Positions 15,699 to 24,999 of a stretch of DNA of 64,000 bases are shown here, piece by piece. Made by a program: the position numbers and the translations under genes. The notes beneath the pieces were generated by a model that ran no database searches, was not told the DNA's origin, and saw only the letters and a list, made by a program, of their open reading frames with translations. Every line of letters starts with the position of its first letter. The first letter of the stretch is position 1. Location: contig CAJTYV010000015.1 of the NCBI GenBank assembly GCA_910584195.1, positions 1 through 64,000 of the forward strand. Direction: 5' to 3'. The stretch is from an uncultured Ruminococcus sp. (lineage in GTDB: Bacteria; Bacillota; Clostridia; Oscillospirales; Ruminococcaceae).

Positions 15699-16676
15699 CT
15701 ATTCCCCAAAATCTGGATAATCATACACATATGTCGGATCTATTTGATATTGCTGGCGGTCTGATCCGCCTAAAAATATTCCTTCCGGGTAACTGCCTTT
15801 TAATATCTCTAAATGCAACATTAGTGTATTTTGTATTGAAATTTTCATTGGCCCTAAAAGTTGTCCTTGTGTAACATTATCACCAACACGTAATTCAGTA
15901 GATATTTCGCCATATAAAGCAAAATAGTCTCCATGGTTAACTATAATAGCATCGGTTCCAATAAAGTCATTTGTATAAGCCACCACTGTACCATTTGCCA
16001 TAGCATATACATTTTTGGGTGTACCATCCGAACCGTATAAGCCACCGCTACTGCCATTATTGACATATGAATCCGCTGGATAAAAATCAATACCACCATG
16101 AGGTATTCCACTATCTCTTGGTGCACCATATTTACCATCAACAGCATCATTTCTATAGTCAAAGTGTTTAACAGGTGAAGTGTTTTTTAAAACTGTTTGA
16201 TTACTATTTTTTTTGTTGATAGCAACCGTAGTTGTCATAGTAGTTGTTGTCGTTCTCGTTGTTTTTGAAGTTTGGTTTGTAGAAGTTGCAACCTGAGATG
16301 TAGTGCCTCTATAATCCGGCTTAGAAGTCGAAGTTTGTACAGAAGCTTTTCCAACAGTTTTATTATCACAACTTGTTAATGCGATTGCTCCTCCAATAAC
16401 TATCGCACCCAAAATAAGTTCCGTGATTAAATGACCACTCGGATCGACATAACGAATTGGATTATTCTGACAATAGGTATAGAGATTAAGGCTCAGCGGA
16501 TCAGATTTTCTTCCGGCATATGAATCACGGCTAATAAACCTACCAATAGCAGGATCATAATACCTCGCCCTAAGATAGATAGTGCCAGTTTCAGCATCAA
16601 AATATTCGCCGCAGTAACGAAAGGGATTAGCATCAGAATCATTGATATTCTTCTCAACACCGAAAGTTATGTTCAT
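15699..16676 (-). CDS. Orphan Rhs cassette with M23 (LytM)-like peptidase domain
   Basis: 325 residues. Residues 1-75 are Rhs core (FGVEKNINDSDANPFRYCGE through YVDPSGH), then a hydrophobic helix, a Thr-rich linker, and from about 150 an M23-like fold: HGGIDFYP gives the Zn-binding H-x3-D, and LHLEI the second Zn-binding His. Two usual catalytic His are changed: the H-x-H motif reads MLH, and the usual YAHLS is YGEIS. It may therefore bind rather than cut peptidoglycan, or use altered chemistry. It starts at an ATG that immediately follows the upstream immunity stop codon, so unlike cassette 2 it could be translated. Confidence 0.7.
   Translation of the reverse strand: MNITFGVEKNINDSDANPFRYCGEYFDAETGTIYLRARYYDPAIGRFISRDSYAGRKSDPLSLNLYTYCQNNPIRYVDPSGHLITELILGAIVIGGAIALTSCDNKTVGKASVQTSTSKPDYRGTTSQVATSTNQTSKTTRTTTTTMTTTVAINKKNSNQTVLKNTSPVKHFDYRNDAVDGKYGAPRDSGIPHGGIDFYPADSYVNNGSSGGLYGSDGTPKNVYAMANGTVVAYTNDFIGTDAIIVNHGDYFALYGEISTELRVGDNVTQGQLLGPMKISIQNTLMLHLEILKGSYPEGIFLGGSDRQQYQIDPTYVYDYPDFGE
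16278..16661 (-). repeat. Rhs-core direct repeat, cassette 1 copy
   Basis: Nearly identical to 14313-14696 at a constant 1,965-bp offset, covering the Rhs core end, the hydrophobic helix and the start of the Thr-rich linker. Recombination between the two copies would delete the M23-like toxin and its lipoprotein. Confidence 0.85.
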
Positions 16677-17483
16677 TTAATTGTCTGTTCCATAGTTCTC
16701 TATTGCTTCTAATACATTTTCTTCAAAAAACTTAAGGATACTCATAAAATAGCCTTTATTATTTTCATGAGGATAATCATCTTTAGCTAATACAAGATCT
16801 GAATTGCCGATAAAAACAAAATCGCTTAAACTTTTTTTGGAATAAACTAAAAGATGCAGTCTATAACTCCATTTATATCCCATGTAACGTCTTATTCTTA
16901 TACAAGGTTCCTTAAGTGCATTTATATTGGGGCAAACATCACTATCGATCAATCTGACTGTAATCACAGGAGACAATCCGTTCTTTAAATTATCAGCTTG
17001 ATTGACTTTTTGCACAACAAGCCATTTACCATATACGCCTTTTTCTCTTGCAATATCACTCTTTAACTGATATGCAAATACATCGCCAATGTTCCAAGAA
17101 CACATGAATACATGGGGCTTACGAAGCGTCTTTTTCGGAGGCATAGGTGATAAAAGCTCGTCTTTCAAATCTTTAAGAACTTTTTCTCTTTTGGAGTACA
17201 GTTTTTTATCAACTTCAGTCCATAACTGTAAGTTGATACCATTATCTATATACTCCAAAGCTCTATTTTTCACCATTTCGGAAAGTCGTCCATATTTCCA
17301 TTGAGTATCTGCAAGTGCGAACCATACGATTGCACAGTCATCGTTGTCGTTTAATTCGTCCTGAAAATAATCAATAGTCTTATCTTCCGCTGATTTATCC
17401 TCGTCTCTTAAACAATCTGTGTAATAGTCTCTCACTTCACAAGCAATATCATCTTGATATAAGCCCACACCCCATGCTCCCAT
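16677..17483 (-). CDS. DUF4259-like immunity protein for the Rhs GIY-YIG toxin
   Basis: 268 residues, no signal peptide or membrane segment, so cytosolic. The N-terminal MGAWGVGLYQDDIACEVRDY is the DUF4259 signature (GAWG-x-G-x-x-x-(N/D)D), a family often found as immunity to nuclease tips. The start ATG lies 4 bp after the rhs stop, and its ribosome site TAGGAGGATGA overlaps that stop, so toxin and antidote are coupled. A cytosolic antidote suits a DNase-type toxin, in contrast with the lipoproteins of the two wall-type cassettes. Confidence 0.75.
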   Translation of the reverse strand: MGAWGVGLYQDDIACEVRDYYTDCLRDEDKSAEDKTIDYFQDELNDNDDCAIVWFALADTQWKYGRLSEMVKNRALEYIDNGINLQLWTEVDKKLYSKREKVLKDLKDELLSPMPPKKTLRKPHVFMCSWNIGDVFAYQLKSDIAREKGVYGKWLVVQKVNQADNLKNGLSPVITVRLIDSDVCPNINALKEPCIRIRRYMGYKWSYRLHLLVYSKKSLSDFVFIGNSDLVLAKDDYPHENNKGYFMSILKFFEENVLEAIENYGTDN

Positions 17484-17487
17484 AGAT

Positions 17488-20400
17488 TCATCCTCCTACA
17501 TACGTTAAATTATCTGTTAATCCAGTAATTAATTGATAATAGCTATTTCCTTCAGGATAATATGCTTCGTATTTCTTTTCAGTCGCACCACGTATTTGGT
17601 TATTAGTTTTATTCGCTCTATTCAAAGTTTGGAAATAGTCTATATAAAACTGTTCTAAGAACCTTGCTTCTCCATAAGATAAGTTTTGTTCAAATGGTAC
17701 TAAATCTAAATTTTTTCTGTATGGATTACGGCTATGTCTATATGCAGCAGAAGCTAAGTTCCTTGTTCGTCCTACATACATCACATCCTTATTAGAATCA
17801 ACTAATCCATAAACAGAATATCTTCTCTTCTGGGGAACAGATTTTGTTTTTGTTTTAGCTATAGTTATGCTTTTGGAGGTACTTTTTTCCTTAACTTTGT
17901 CAAGTGAAAAATCTTTTCCTTTTTTAAAAACGCCTTCTCTTGGAAGTACAGTGGCATCATTATATGTCTTGATACCATCATACACACAGTAACCAGTAAT
18001 AAGTACAGCAGCAGCACCTGCTAACATATCCACAAAAGGAGCAGGGCCATCGAATGTCGTTGCCGTTGCACATCCACCATAAGCAGGTGCACTGGAAGAA
18101 ATTGAACTTGCAATACTTCCACCGTATCCTTTAACAGTCTCCCAGGTATTACTTATAGCTTGCTGTGCTTCACTTAAGAAATCACTAATTGCTTCAGCAA
18201 AGTTTCCACTTGGATCAACATAAATCAAAGGATTATTAGCACAATAAGTATAAAGATTAAGGCTTAAAGGATCGTCGATATCACCAGCAATAGAATCCCG
18301 TGAAATAAATCTGCCAATACTCGGGTCATAATATCTCGCCCTGAGGTAAATAGTGCCAGTTTCAGCATCAAAATATTCACCACAGTAACGGAACGGATTA
18401 GCATCGGAATCATTGATATTCTTCTCAACACCGAAAGCATCGTAAGTATAGGACTTAACAACGTCACCGTCGGAATTGGTAAGATCAACTACATCTCCGT
18501 GAGCGTTCTGAATGTAGTAAACATAATCAGATTTAGCGCCGTTTACAAACGTATACTTTGCAGCAAGGCTTGTTCCGCGGACGTAACAGTTTGCATTGTA
18601 CGTATCGTCCTCGATAACATCTGCAACTATCTGTTTGCTGCCGTCCCAGACATGATTGATGCGCTGACCGTTGACAACTTTTTCGATTCTAAGACCTGAA
18701 ACATTGTACTTGTAGCTTGCGGTAGTTTCGCCGTCTGTAAAGCCGATAAGCTGATTCAGTCCATCGTATGTGTTTGTTTCTGTCTTGCCGTCAGCAGTCT
18801 TTGTGATCTGATTGCCGTTAGCGTCGTAAGTGTAAACAGTCTGCTTAACATTGCTTGTCGAATCAAGCGGATTCGTTTCAGCTTCTACAGTCTTGATTTC
18901 CTTCTGGAGAAGCGCAGTATACTTGCCCTGAGCGTTATTGTAATTGTATTCAGTTACATAATTTTCAGAACCGGTCGCCGTCATTTTGGAACGGTTTCCA
19001 TAATCATCGTACTCGTATGCGTAGGTATCTGCTGTGTTGTCGCCAACCTTAACTGATTCCTCAGTCAGTCTTTTCAGACTGTCATACTCGTACTCTGTAG
19101 TTTCTATTATACCATTTTCACTGCGCACTTTGCAAGCGTCAGAACCATCAAGAAAATAGGAATATTCGTAGCTTGATATGGTAATATCGCCGGATTTGTT
19201 TTCAATATTTGTGATCCTGTTTGCCTTGTTGTAGGTGTATGTCGAAACTACACCGTTTCCGAGAGTTTCGGACTTCTTGTTTCCGTTAGCGTCATAAGTG
19301 TAGGAAGCAACTTCTGTTCCGCTTTCTTTAACCTTGGAAATTCTCATCTCCGAATCATATTCATATGATTTTAATGAATAAGAAAGAAGATTGTACTGTC
19401 CTGTGAGTTCTCTGCTCACATACGGCGACACGCCCTCATAGAAAAATCCTCTGAATACTGAGTAATGCGAACTGTATTCCGACTCAGAATATTTTCTTCC
19501 GAGTTTGTCATATTCATAAGCAGTTGTGTAACCGTTGCTTGAAGCAGATGTGATCCTGCCCATATTATCGTAGATATATGTTTTGGAAACATTCTTTGAA
19601 GAATCGTCAGGATTTACCGTCTCAGATTTAATAACACGATTAAGTGCATCGTAGGTATTTGTTGTAATATTGCCGTTTGCATCAGTTGAAGTAAGAACAT
19701 TTCCGTTCAGATCATAAGTGACTGTTCCCGAATTGTAGCCCGTGCTGTCAGTTGTGCGGACAAGTCTCATGAAGCTGTCGTATTCATACTCCGTCGTCAG
19801 GTACGTGTCGTCATTTTCGGAGGACATACCCGTGTACATCTTCGTCTGGATTCCGGCATTGTTGTAGAAATATTTTGTGATATTCTTTTCACCGTCAGGA
19901 GTACCGTCGCTGAGGATCACTTTTTCAAGCAGACCCATTGCATTGTACTTGTTCACGGTTACGCTGTTTTTGTTATTGTCAAGTTTCTGGGTCGTTTTAA
20001 CGAGATTTCCGAGTTTGTCGTATTCGTTAATAACTTCCGCATCACGATCATCTACAGGCGAAACTGTCTTAGTCAGTTTATTCAGATAATTGTATTCATA
20101 AATTGTGCTGTTATCGAGTGCATCGGTAACTTTTGCAAGTTGTCCGTTTGCGAAATATGCGCTTGTTCTCTTGGTTTCGCTGTTAGTTTTTTCTTCAACT
20201 GCATTGCCTCTGAAATCAGTCAGAGTTTCTGTTATTACCTGTTTATCGGCTGTAATGTAAGAGGTTTTCTGTGTTCTGAGACCATTGTAAGTGATATTTC
20301 TGATATCCGATGCAGAATTGTAAACAGTGAAATTGTGTTCTTCAAACTCGTATGAAGTTTCTGCAATAATCTGCTTGGGACTGCTGCTGCCCTCTTTGAA

Positions 20401-23400
20401 ATATGCAGCCTTTTCACGCTGTAATCCGTCGTATTCGGTAAGATTTATCGTACCGTCGGGATTAGTCTTTTCAGTTACGTTTCCGTATGCGTCGTACTTG
20501 AAAGAGGTCTTGTTTCCGAGAGCGTCAGTCTGAGTTTTTACAGCACCGCTCGGATAGTAAGCTGTAAGCGTTCCGTGGCTCTTATCAGCAGAGAAATTAG
20601 GCGAATATTCAGCTGTTTTTCTGCTTAATAAGTCATATTCCGCAATTGTAACAGCAGGGGTATTTCCCGTACCGAAATCGCTGATTTTCGTAACGTTATT
20701 GAACTTATCATACTCAAATTCTTTTACAGCATAAGTATTTTTGGAAATATCAACGCTTGCTTTTTCTTTTGATACCTGAAGCTGTGAATTGTATTCGTAT
20801 TCAACAGAGTTTACAACAGTATTTCCGTCCTTGATAACTTTCTTGATCGGAAGTCCTTTTGCATATCCGGAAGTACCGTAAGTATACTCGGTCACGTGCC
20901 CTTCGGCGTCGGTAATTGTGCGGATAAGACCTGCAATTTCAGCCGTTTCGCTTGCCGGATAATAGGTGTAAACGGTCATTGCATAATTTGCTTCATTGAT
21001 TACGGAATCAATGCTGAAATCATTTACAAAAGCCGTTACATTATCAACAGCAGATAAACTCTGATAGCTTTTTACAACATTAACGCCTGTTTCATCATAC
21101 TGAGAAATTGTGACATTTCCGTTTTCATCAGCCTGAATTATCGGCATATTTTTATCGTTGTATTTTGCAAGAGTAAATGTGCCGTCGGGGTTTGTTGTCT
21201 TTGTCACATTGCCGTTTGCATCACGTTCATACTTGGTTTTATTCTCCATAATATCAACGCTTTCGGACATCTCATCATACTTATTCTCACCATCAGTCAT
21301 GCTGTAGGTGATCTTATCGACCTCGTATGTCATACCGTCCGTTTCAACAGTATTTGTCTTTACTGCAAGCTTTTCATCATAGTTGTAAGTGAATGTTTTT
21401 ACAAGCTTGCTGCCGTCATATTCCTTGAGACCCGTCTGCTTTTCAAGCTTATCATAAACGTATTCCTGTTTGAGTCCAGCCGCATTTTTCAGCCAATTGA
21501 CCGAGCCGTTGCTGTTGTAAACGATCTGATCTGTCATCTCATCGTAGCAGTTTGTGATTTTGCAAAGCCTGCCGTTTCCGTCATACTCATATTTCTCCGT
21601 ACCGCCTGATACGCTTGTTGCAGAAACAAGCTGAAAATCTCCGCTGTACTCGTAAGTTACAGTGCGGTCAGCCTCGTCATCCTCAATGCTGAGAATACGA
21701 GAATGCTCGTCGTTTCCGTTGTAAGTGATCGTGTATATTCTGCCTGTGGAATCGGTTACAATTCTCTGATTATTTTCTTTTGCGGAAATTGTCAGAGTGT
21801 TTCCGTTGGCGTCCTTGACCCAGTCCAGTTCGCCGTCTGCATTAAAATGATATTGGGACTGAGCGGCGTTTGTAACGGTATACTCATCGCCCGATTTTGT
21901 CATTTTGCTGTGAGCGTTCAGGCACTCAAATCCGCCGTTGCCGTCGTCCTTGAAAGTGGTATTAGAACCATCAGGAAGCACTACCTGATAATAACCGTAT
22001 GCAGGAATTACGATTTTGCTGACATCAATATTGAAATCCCAGCCGATACCGAAAGAGCCTTCTTCATTGCTTACAGAGTTGTAAGTTCTTACAAAATCAG
22101 ACTTAACTCCGGGCGATGCAATACTTAAATCTGTGAAAGATTTTGTGTAGTTACCTGTTGCAATATGTACGCCGTCGCCAATCTCCCAGCCCTTGCGGTA
22201 GAGAGTGTAATCATATCCGTAAGAAGATCTCCACCAGGGACGAATCCAGTAATTTTCGGGAGTAAACGGATTGATAAATATCAGATGCTCATACCAGTCA
22301 TATTCATCTACGCTGTCAAAATTAAAGGTTCTGTCTGTTGCCAGCGAACCGTCCTCATTGTCTATAAATTCTTTATTGTTATGCCATAAAACGTTCTGTT
22401 TGCCGCCTGCATATCCTAAGAAAATCGTGTGATTTTCCGATGAATAAACAGATTTTGGACCGGATTCCTCATTAACCGCCCATTCTGGGCCGAGGAACCA
22501 GAGCTGTCCGTTTGTCCATTTTCCATCCATATTCTGACTTGTAACATATCTCCAGTTACCGCCGATCATAAGAAAATCATTGGCATTGGTCATTTCGATA
22601 ACGTCATAGCAGTGTACCTGACCGGAATGAAACTCATTTCCGATAATAACCTGACCGTTATTCAAATCCATAAGCTGACCGGTTGTACCGTTCCAGCCGT
22701 CAGGTGATGCGGTTCTGAAAACAAGATTGTTTCCAACCATAAGCAGACCGCCGTTGATGTCAAGAGTTGCTCCGTTATTTGCCCAGAACTGTGGCATATC
22801 CGTAGTAAACGACATACAGTCAGCAACATAAAGAACGCAGCCGTTCAGATCAAAATTAGTGTCATGGAGATTGAAGCTGTAGGGGAACATACCGCCTGAA
22901 AGCATTTTCAGATTTCTCTTGAATGCGTGATCCCAATCAAGATCGCCGGATGCTGCGTATGCTTCCGAAAACCACGAAACATCGAAATCATTGATTGTTC
23001 CGTCGTTATTCTTATCCATATATTCAAAATAATTTTCTGAACGTCCGCGTTTGTATAAATCAGTATTAAGTTTATCAATTCCGTCATCAAAATCACTTGC
23101 ATTTACATAAATATCGCCCGTCATTTCGTGATTATAGATAAAAACATCCGAACGATATACTCTTGCATCATCAAGATACAGCTTGAATACAGCAAGATCG
23201 TTCGCATCAAATACTCCGTTCTGATCAGCAAGATCAGGCAGCATATATCCATCTGGATTACTGCAGTTTTCAACGATCTCCGAGAGAATTTCGTAGTCTG
23301 TATCGTTTATTACAGCGTCAAGATTAATGTCAAGATTTTGTGTAAAACCGGACAATATTATTTCTTCATCGTTTTCTCTCAGTTCATCATAAAATGCACA

Positions 23401-24216
23401 AAATTCGCCAAAATCTTCGTTGCTTATGTAACCGTCCCCATCAGCATCCATTGTCGGATTAAAATCGCTGTCGCCACGAGTTGCACCAAGACAGCTCTGC
23501 ACATAAGCAAGGTCGTTTTCGTTGATAACGTCGTCGCTCCACTGGTTGTTTTCCCATTCGTTGTAAGTCGTATCACCAGGAACAAGAGTAACCGTATCTT
23601 TTGATTCACCCGAACCTATCTGATATGCTCCTGTTCCGAAATCCTTGAGATAAAACGGAAGATAGCCGTTGCACTCAAATTTTACATGATAAACATCAGA
23701 ACCGTCGGCAACCACACAATACTCGCCGCCATCGCTTACTTTCTGATATGCGAGTTCCTCCCAGTTACCATTAAAAATACGCACATAAATCGGCGTATCA
23801 TCGCTTGCAGCATAACCGTTTACCGTCCCCTTGCTAACTTTACCTGTTACAGCTAATTCAGAAACAGAGTTTACATTCGTCTGCGCTATATTTTCCGTAA
23901 TAAGGGACTTTGCCGTATAATCCCATACGAATTCGGATTCAGACTTTGCCTTTGCACGTCTGCCATGTGCCGAAATATTTTCCTCCACAGCTTCAGGCAG
24001 TTCAAAGTAATCTACTTTTCCGAGATCCTTAGCTGCTTCTTCAAATTCCTTTGCAAGCTGTTCTTCATTTTTTGCTGCTTCTTTTGCATCAATTGCCGAC
24101 GCTATCGTTTCGGCATGAAGAATACCCTGCGATGTACCGTCGCCGTAGATCAACACTTGTCCCACAAACATTGCTGACAGCGTTCCGGCTAATATTCGGC
24201 TGAATTTTTTATTCAT
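17488..24216 (-). CDS. Giant secreted Rhs/YD-repeat toxin with EF-hand (dockerin-like) loops and GIY-YIG nuclease tip
   Basis: 2242 residues. An N-terminal Sec-type signal (residues 1-35) is followed by a helical Ala/Glu-rich stretch. Four Ca-binding-type loops of the dockerin/EF-hand pattern occur at about 257 (DADGDGYISNED), 296 (DINLDAVINDTD), 331 (DQNGVFDANDLA) and 401 (DKNNDGTINDFD). DUF6531-like entry is at about 720, YD repeats run to about 1990, and the core end YVDPSGN lies at about 2000. The variable tip (about 2001-2242) has a hydrophobic helix and then a GIY-YIG nuclease-like domain (YSVYGLVDSNKDVMYVGRT; Glu in EARFLEQ). The start overlaps agrB by 8 bp, so it is expressed with the quorum-sensing genes. 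Delivery and target are inferred. Confidence 0.9.
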   Translation of the reverse strand: MNKKFSRILAGTLSAMFVGQVLIYGDGTSQGILHAETIASAIDAKEAAKNEEQLAKEFEEAAKDLGKVDYFELPEAVEENISAHGRRAKAKSESEFVWDYTAKSLITENIAQTNVNSVSELAVTGKVSKGTVNGYAASDDTPIYVRIFNGNWEELAYQKVSDGGEYCVVADGSDVYHVKFECNGYLPFYLKDFGTGAYQIGSGESKDTVTLVPGDTTYNEWENNQWSDDVINENDLAYVQSCLGATRGDSDFNPTMDADGDGYISNEDFGEFCAFYDELRENDEEIILSGFTQNLDINLDAVINDTDYEILSEIVENCSNPDGYMLPDLADQNGVFDANDLAVFKLYLDDARVYRSDVFIYNHEMTGDIYVNASDFDDGIDKLNTDLYKRGRSENYFEYMDKNNDGTINDFDVSWFSEAYAASGDLDWDHAFKRNLKMLSGGMFPYSFNLHDTNFDLNGCVLYVADCMSFTTDMPQFWANNGATLDINGGLLMVGNNLVFRTASPDGWNGTTGQLMDLNNGQVIIGNEFHSGQVHCYDVIEMTNANDFLMIGGNWRYVTSQNMDGKWTNGQLWFLGPEWAVNEESGPKSVYSSENHTIFLGYAGGKQNVLWHNNKEFIDNEDGSLATDRTFNFDSVDEYDWYEHLIFINPFTPENYWIRPWWRSSYGYDYTLYRKGWEIGDGVHIATGNYTKSFTDLSIASPGVKSDFVRTYNSVSNEEGSFGIGWDFNIDVSKIVIPAYGYYQVVLPDGSNTTFKDDGNGGFECLNAHSKMTKSGDEYTVTNAAQSQYHFNADGELDWVKDANGNTLTISAKENNQRIVTDSTGRIYTITYNGNDEHSRILSIEDDEADRTVTYEYSGDFQLVSATSVSGGTEKYEYDGNGRLCKITNCYDEMTDQIVYNSNGSVNWLKNAAGLKQEYVYDKLEKQTGLKEYDGSKLVKTFTYNYDEKLAVKTNTVETDGMTYEVDKITYSMTDGENKYDEMSESVDIMENKTKYERDANGNVTKTTNPDGTFTLAKYNDKNMPIIQADENGNVTISQYDETGVNVVKSYQSLSAVDNVTAFVNDFSIDSVINEANYAMTVYTYYPASETAEIAGLIRTITDAEGHVTEYTYGTSGYAKGLPIKKVIKDGNTVVNSVEYEYNSQLQVSKEKASVDISKNTYAVKEFEYDKFNNVTKISDFGTGNTPAVTIAEYDLLSRKTAEYSPNFSADKSHGTLTAYYPSGAVKTQTDALGNKTSFKYDAYGNVTEKTNPDGTINLTEYDGLQREKAAYFKEGSSSPKQIIAETSYEFEEHNFTVYNSASDIRNITYNGLRTQKTSYITADKQVITETLTDFRGNAVEEKTNSETKRTSAYFANGQLAKVTDALDNSTIYEYNYLNKLTKTVSPVDDRDAEVINEYDKLGNLVKTTQKLDNNKNSVTVNKYNAMGLLEKVILSDGTPDGEKNITKYFYNNAGIQTKMYTGMSSENDDTYLTTEYEYDSFMRLVRTTDSTGYNSGTVTYDLNGNVLTSTDANGNITTNTYDALNRVIKSETVNPDDSSKNVSKTYIYDNMGRITSASSNGYTTAYEYDKLGRKYSESEYSSHYSVFRGFFYEGVSPYVSRELTGQYNLLSYSLKSYEYDSEMRISKVKESGTEVASYTYDANGNKKSETLGNGVVSTYTYNKANRITNIENKSGDITISSYEYSYFLDGSDACKVRSENGIIETTEYEYDSLKRLTEESVKVGDNTADTYAYEYDDYGNRSKMTATGSENYVTEYNYNNAQGKYTALLQKEIKTVEAETNPLDSTSNVKQTVYTYDANGNQITKTADGKTETNTYDGLNQLIGFTDGETTASYKYNVSGLRIEKVVNGQRINHVWDGSKQIVADVIEDDTYNANCYVRGTSLAAKYTFVNGAKSDYVYYIQNAHGDVVDLTNSDGDVVKSYTYDAFGVEKNINDSDANPFRYCGEYFDAETGTIYLRARYYDPSIGRFISRDSIAGDIDDPLSLNLYTYCANNPLIYVDPSGNFAEAISDFLSEAQQAISNTWETVKGYGGSIASSISSSAPAYGGCATATTFDGPAPFVDMLAGAAAVLITGYCVYDGIKTYNDATVLPREGVFKKGKDFSLDKVKEKSTSKSITIAKTKTKSVPQKRRYSVYGLVDSNKDVMYVGRTRNLASAAYRHSRNPYRKNLDLVPFEQNLSYGEARFLEQFYIDYFQTLNRANKTNNQIRGATEKKYEAYYPEGNSYYQLITGLTDNLTYVGG

Positions 24217-24808
24217 AAAATTCCCCCTTACTTTTTCTCGTTTTTAAGCCTTGCAATATCCCTGCCACAAGCATTACCGATTCGGTAAAAACACTCAAAG
24301 CAATGATCTTGCATATTTGATTTTCCCCTAAAATCATACATATTGCAAAAGCGATAATTTCAATTATCAGAATTGCTCTTGTACGTCTGCGATGTACGGA
24401 CTTTTCCATTTCATCCAATTGATTATTCTCAGTTTCAACAGGAGCTGTGATCCATATGAATATACTTGCTGCTGCAAGCATCACAACGGATACAGCTCGT
24501 TGAAAAGGAATCCATTTGATTATCGCAAGCAAAACTGAGATCATTATTGTCGAATTTATATAGCACCTCATAGGACTGCCGGCATGATGTCCTCCGGCAC
24601 TTGTTCTTATTGCAATGTATGATATATTCAACAGTATGCAGGGAAGCAGAAGTTTAAACGATACTCCCAATAATATTGTTGTTGCAATATTCAGAAGCAT
24701 CATCACCAACTGGAAAAATCCGTACACATACACGTCTGCATCTGCTTCGGAAATAATCCCGCTGCCGATCAGCTTCCCCACAAACTTCTCCGATAATCGT
24801 TCAAGCAT
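24209..24808 (-). CDS. agrB: AgrB-like membrane peptidase that matures the autoinducer
   Basis: 199 residues with about four to six hydrophobic segments. The cysteine-protease signature is clear in RTSAGGHHAGSPMRCY: the catalytic His and the Cys eight residues later match the AgrB motif AGG-x-H ... C. It cuts and cyclises the AgrD peptide and exports it. The ATG shares one base with the agrD stop (TGATG), and the 3' end overlaps rhs, placing signal processing and toxin on one message. Confidence 0.9.
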   Translation of the reverse strand: MLERLSEKFVGKLIGSGIISEADADVYVYGFFQLVMMLLNIATTILLGVSFKLLLPCILLNISYIAIRTSAGGHHAGSPMRCYINSTIMISVLLAIIKWIPFQRAVSVVMLAAASIFIWITAPVETENNQLDEMEKSVHRRRTRAILIIEIIAFAICMILGENQICKIIALSVFTESVMLVAGILQGLKTRKSKGEFYE

Positions 24809-24957
24809 CAGGACTTAGTCTGCTTCTTTACAGCCATAGGCTTCTTGGGCTGATAATCCCACCAGCTGCAGTAAAGATCGCCGAAGATGAAAGCACTCTT
24901 CTTTGCAATTTTAGCTGCACCATTTAATGCCTTGTTCTTTGCTTTTGTTTCTTTCAT
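24808..24957 (-). CDS. agrD: AgrD-like cyclic (thio)lactone autoinducer precursor
   Basis: 49 residues, with an amphipathic Lys/Ala-rich leader (MKETKAKNKALNGAAKIAKK). The signal core SAFIFGDLYCSWWDYQPKKP has Cys30 as the ring nucleophile, and the conserved Q-P-x-x-P recognised by AgrB follows it. The predicted ring is CSWWD or CSWWDY. A basic C-terminal tail follows. The gene is preceded by AACAGGAGGTAAAGTTTT and directly precedes agrB. The family's peptides act outside the cell on an AgrC receptor. Confidence 0.88.
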   Translation of the reverse strand: MKETKAKNKALNGAAKIAKKSAFIFGDLYCSWWDYQPKKPMAVKKQTKS

Positions 24958-24999
24958 AAAACTTTACCTCCTGTTTTTTATTCAAGATCTTGTGCCTTC

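Noticed and set aside
22165..23604. Several plus-strand frames opposite the rhs gene
   Set aside because: Antisense shadows of a long coding region; no motifs and no ribosome sites.
17488..24216. Rhs protein as a type VI secretion effector
   Set aside because: The host type is Gram-positive, the protein has a Sec-type signal peptide, and no VgrG, Hcp or PAAR genes are present.
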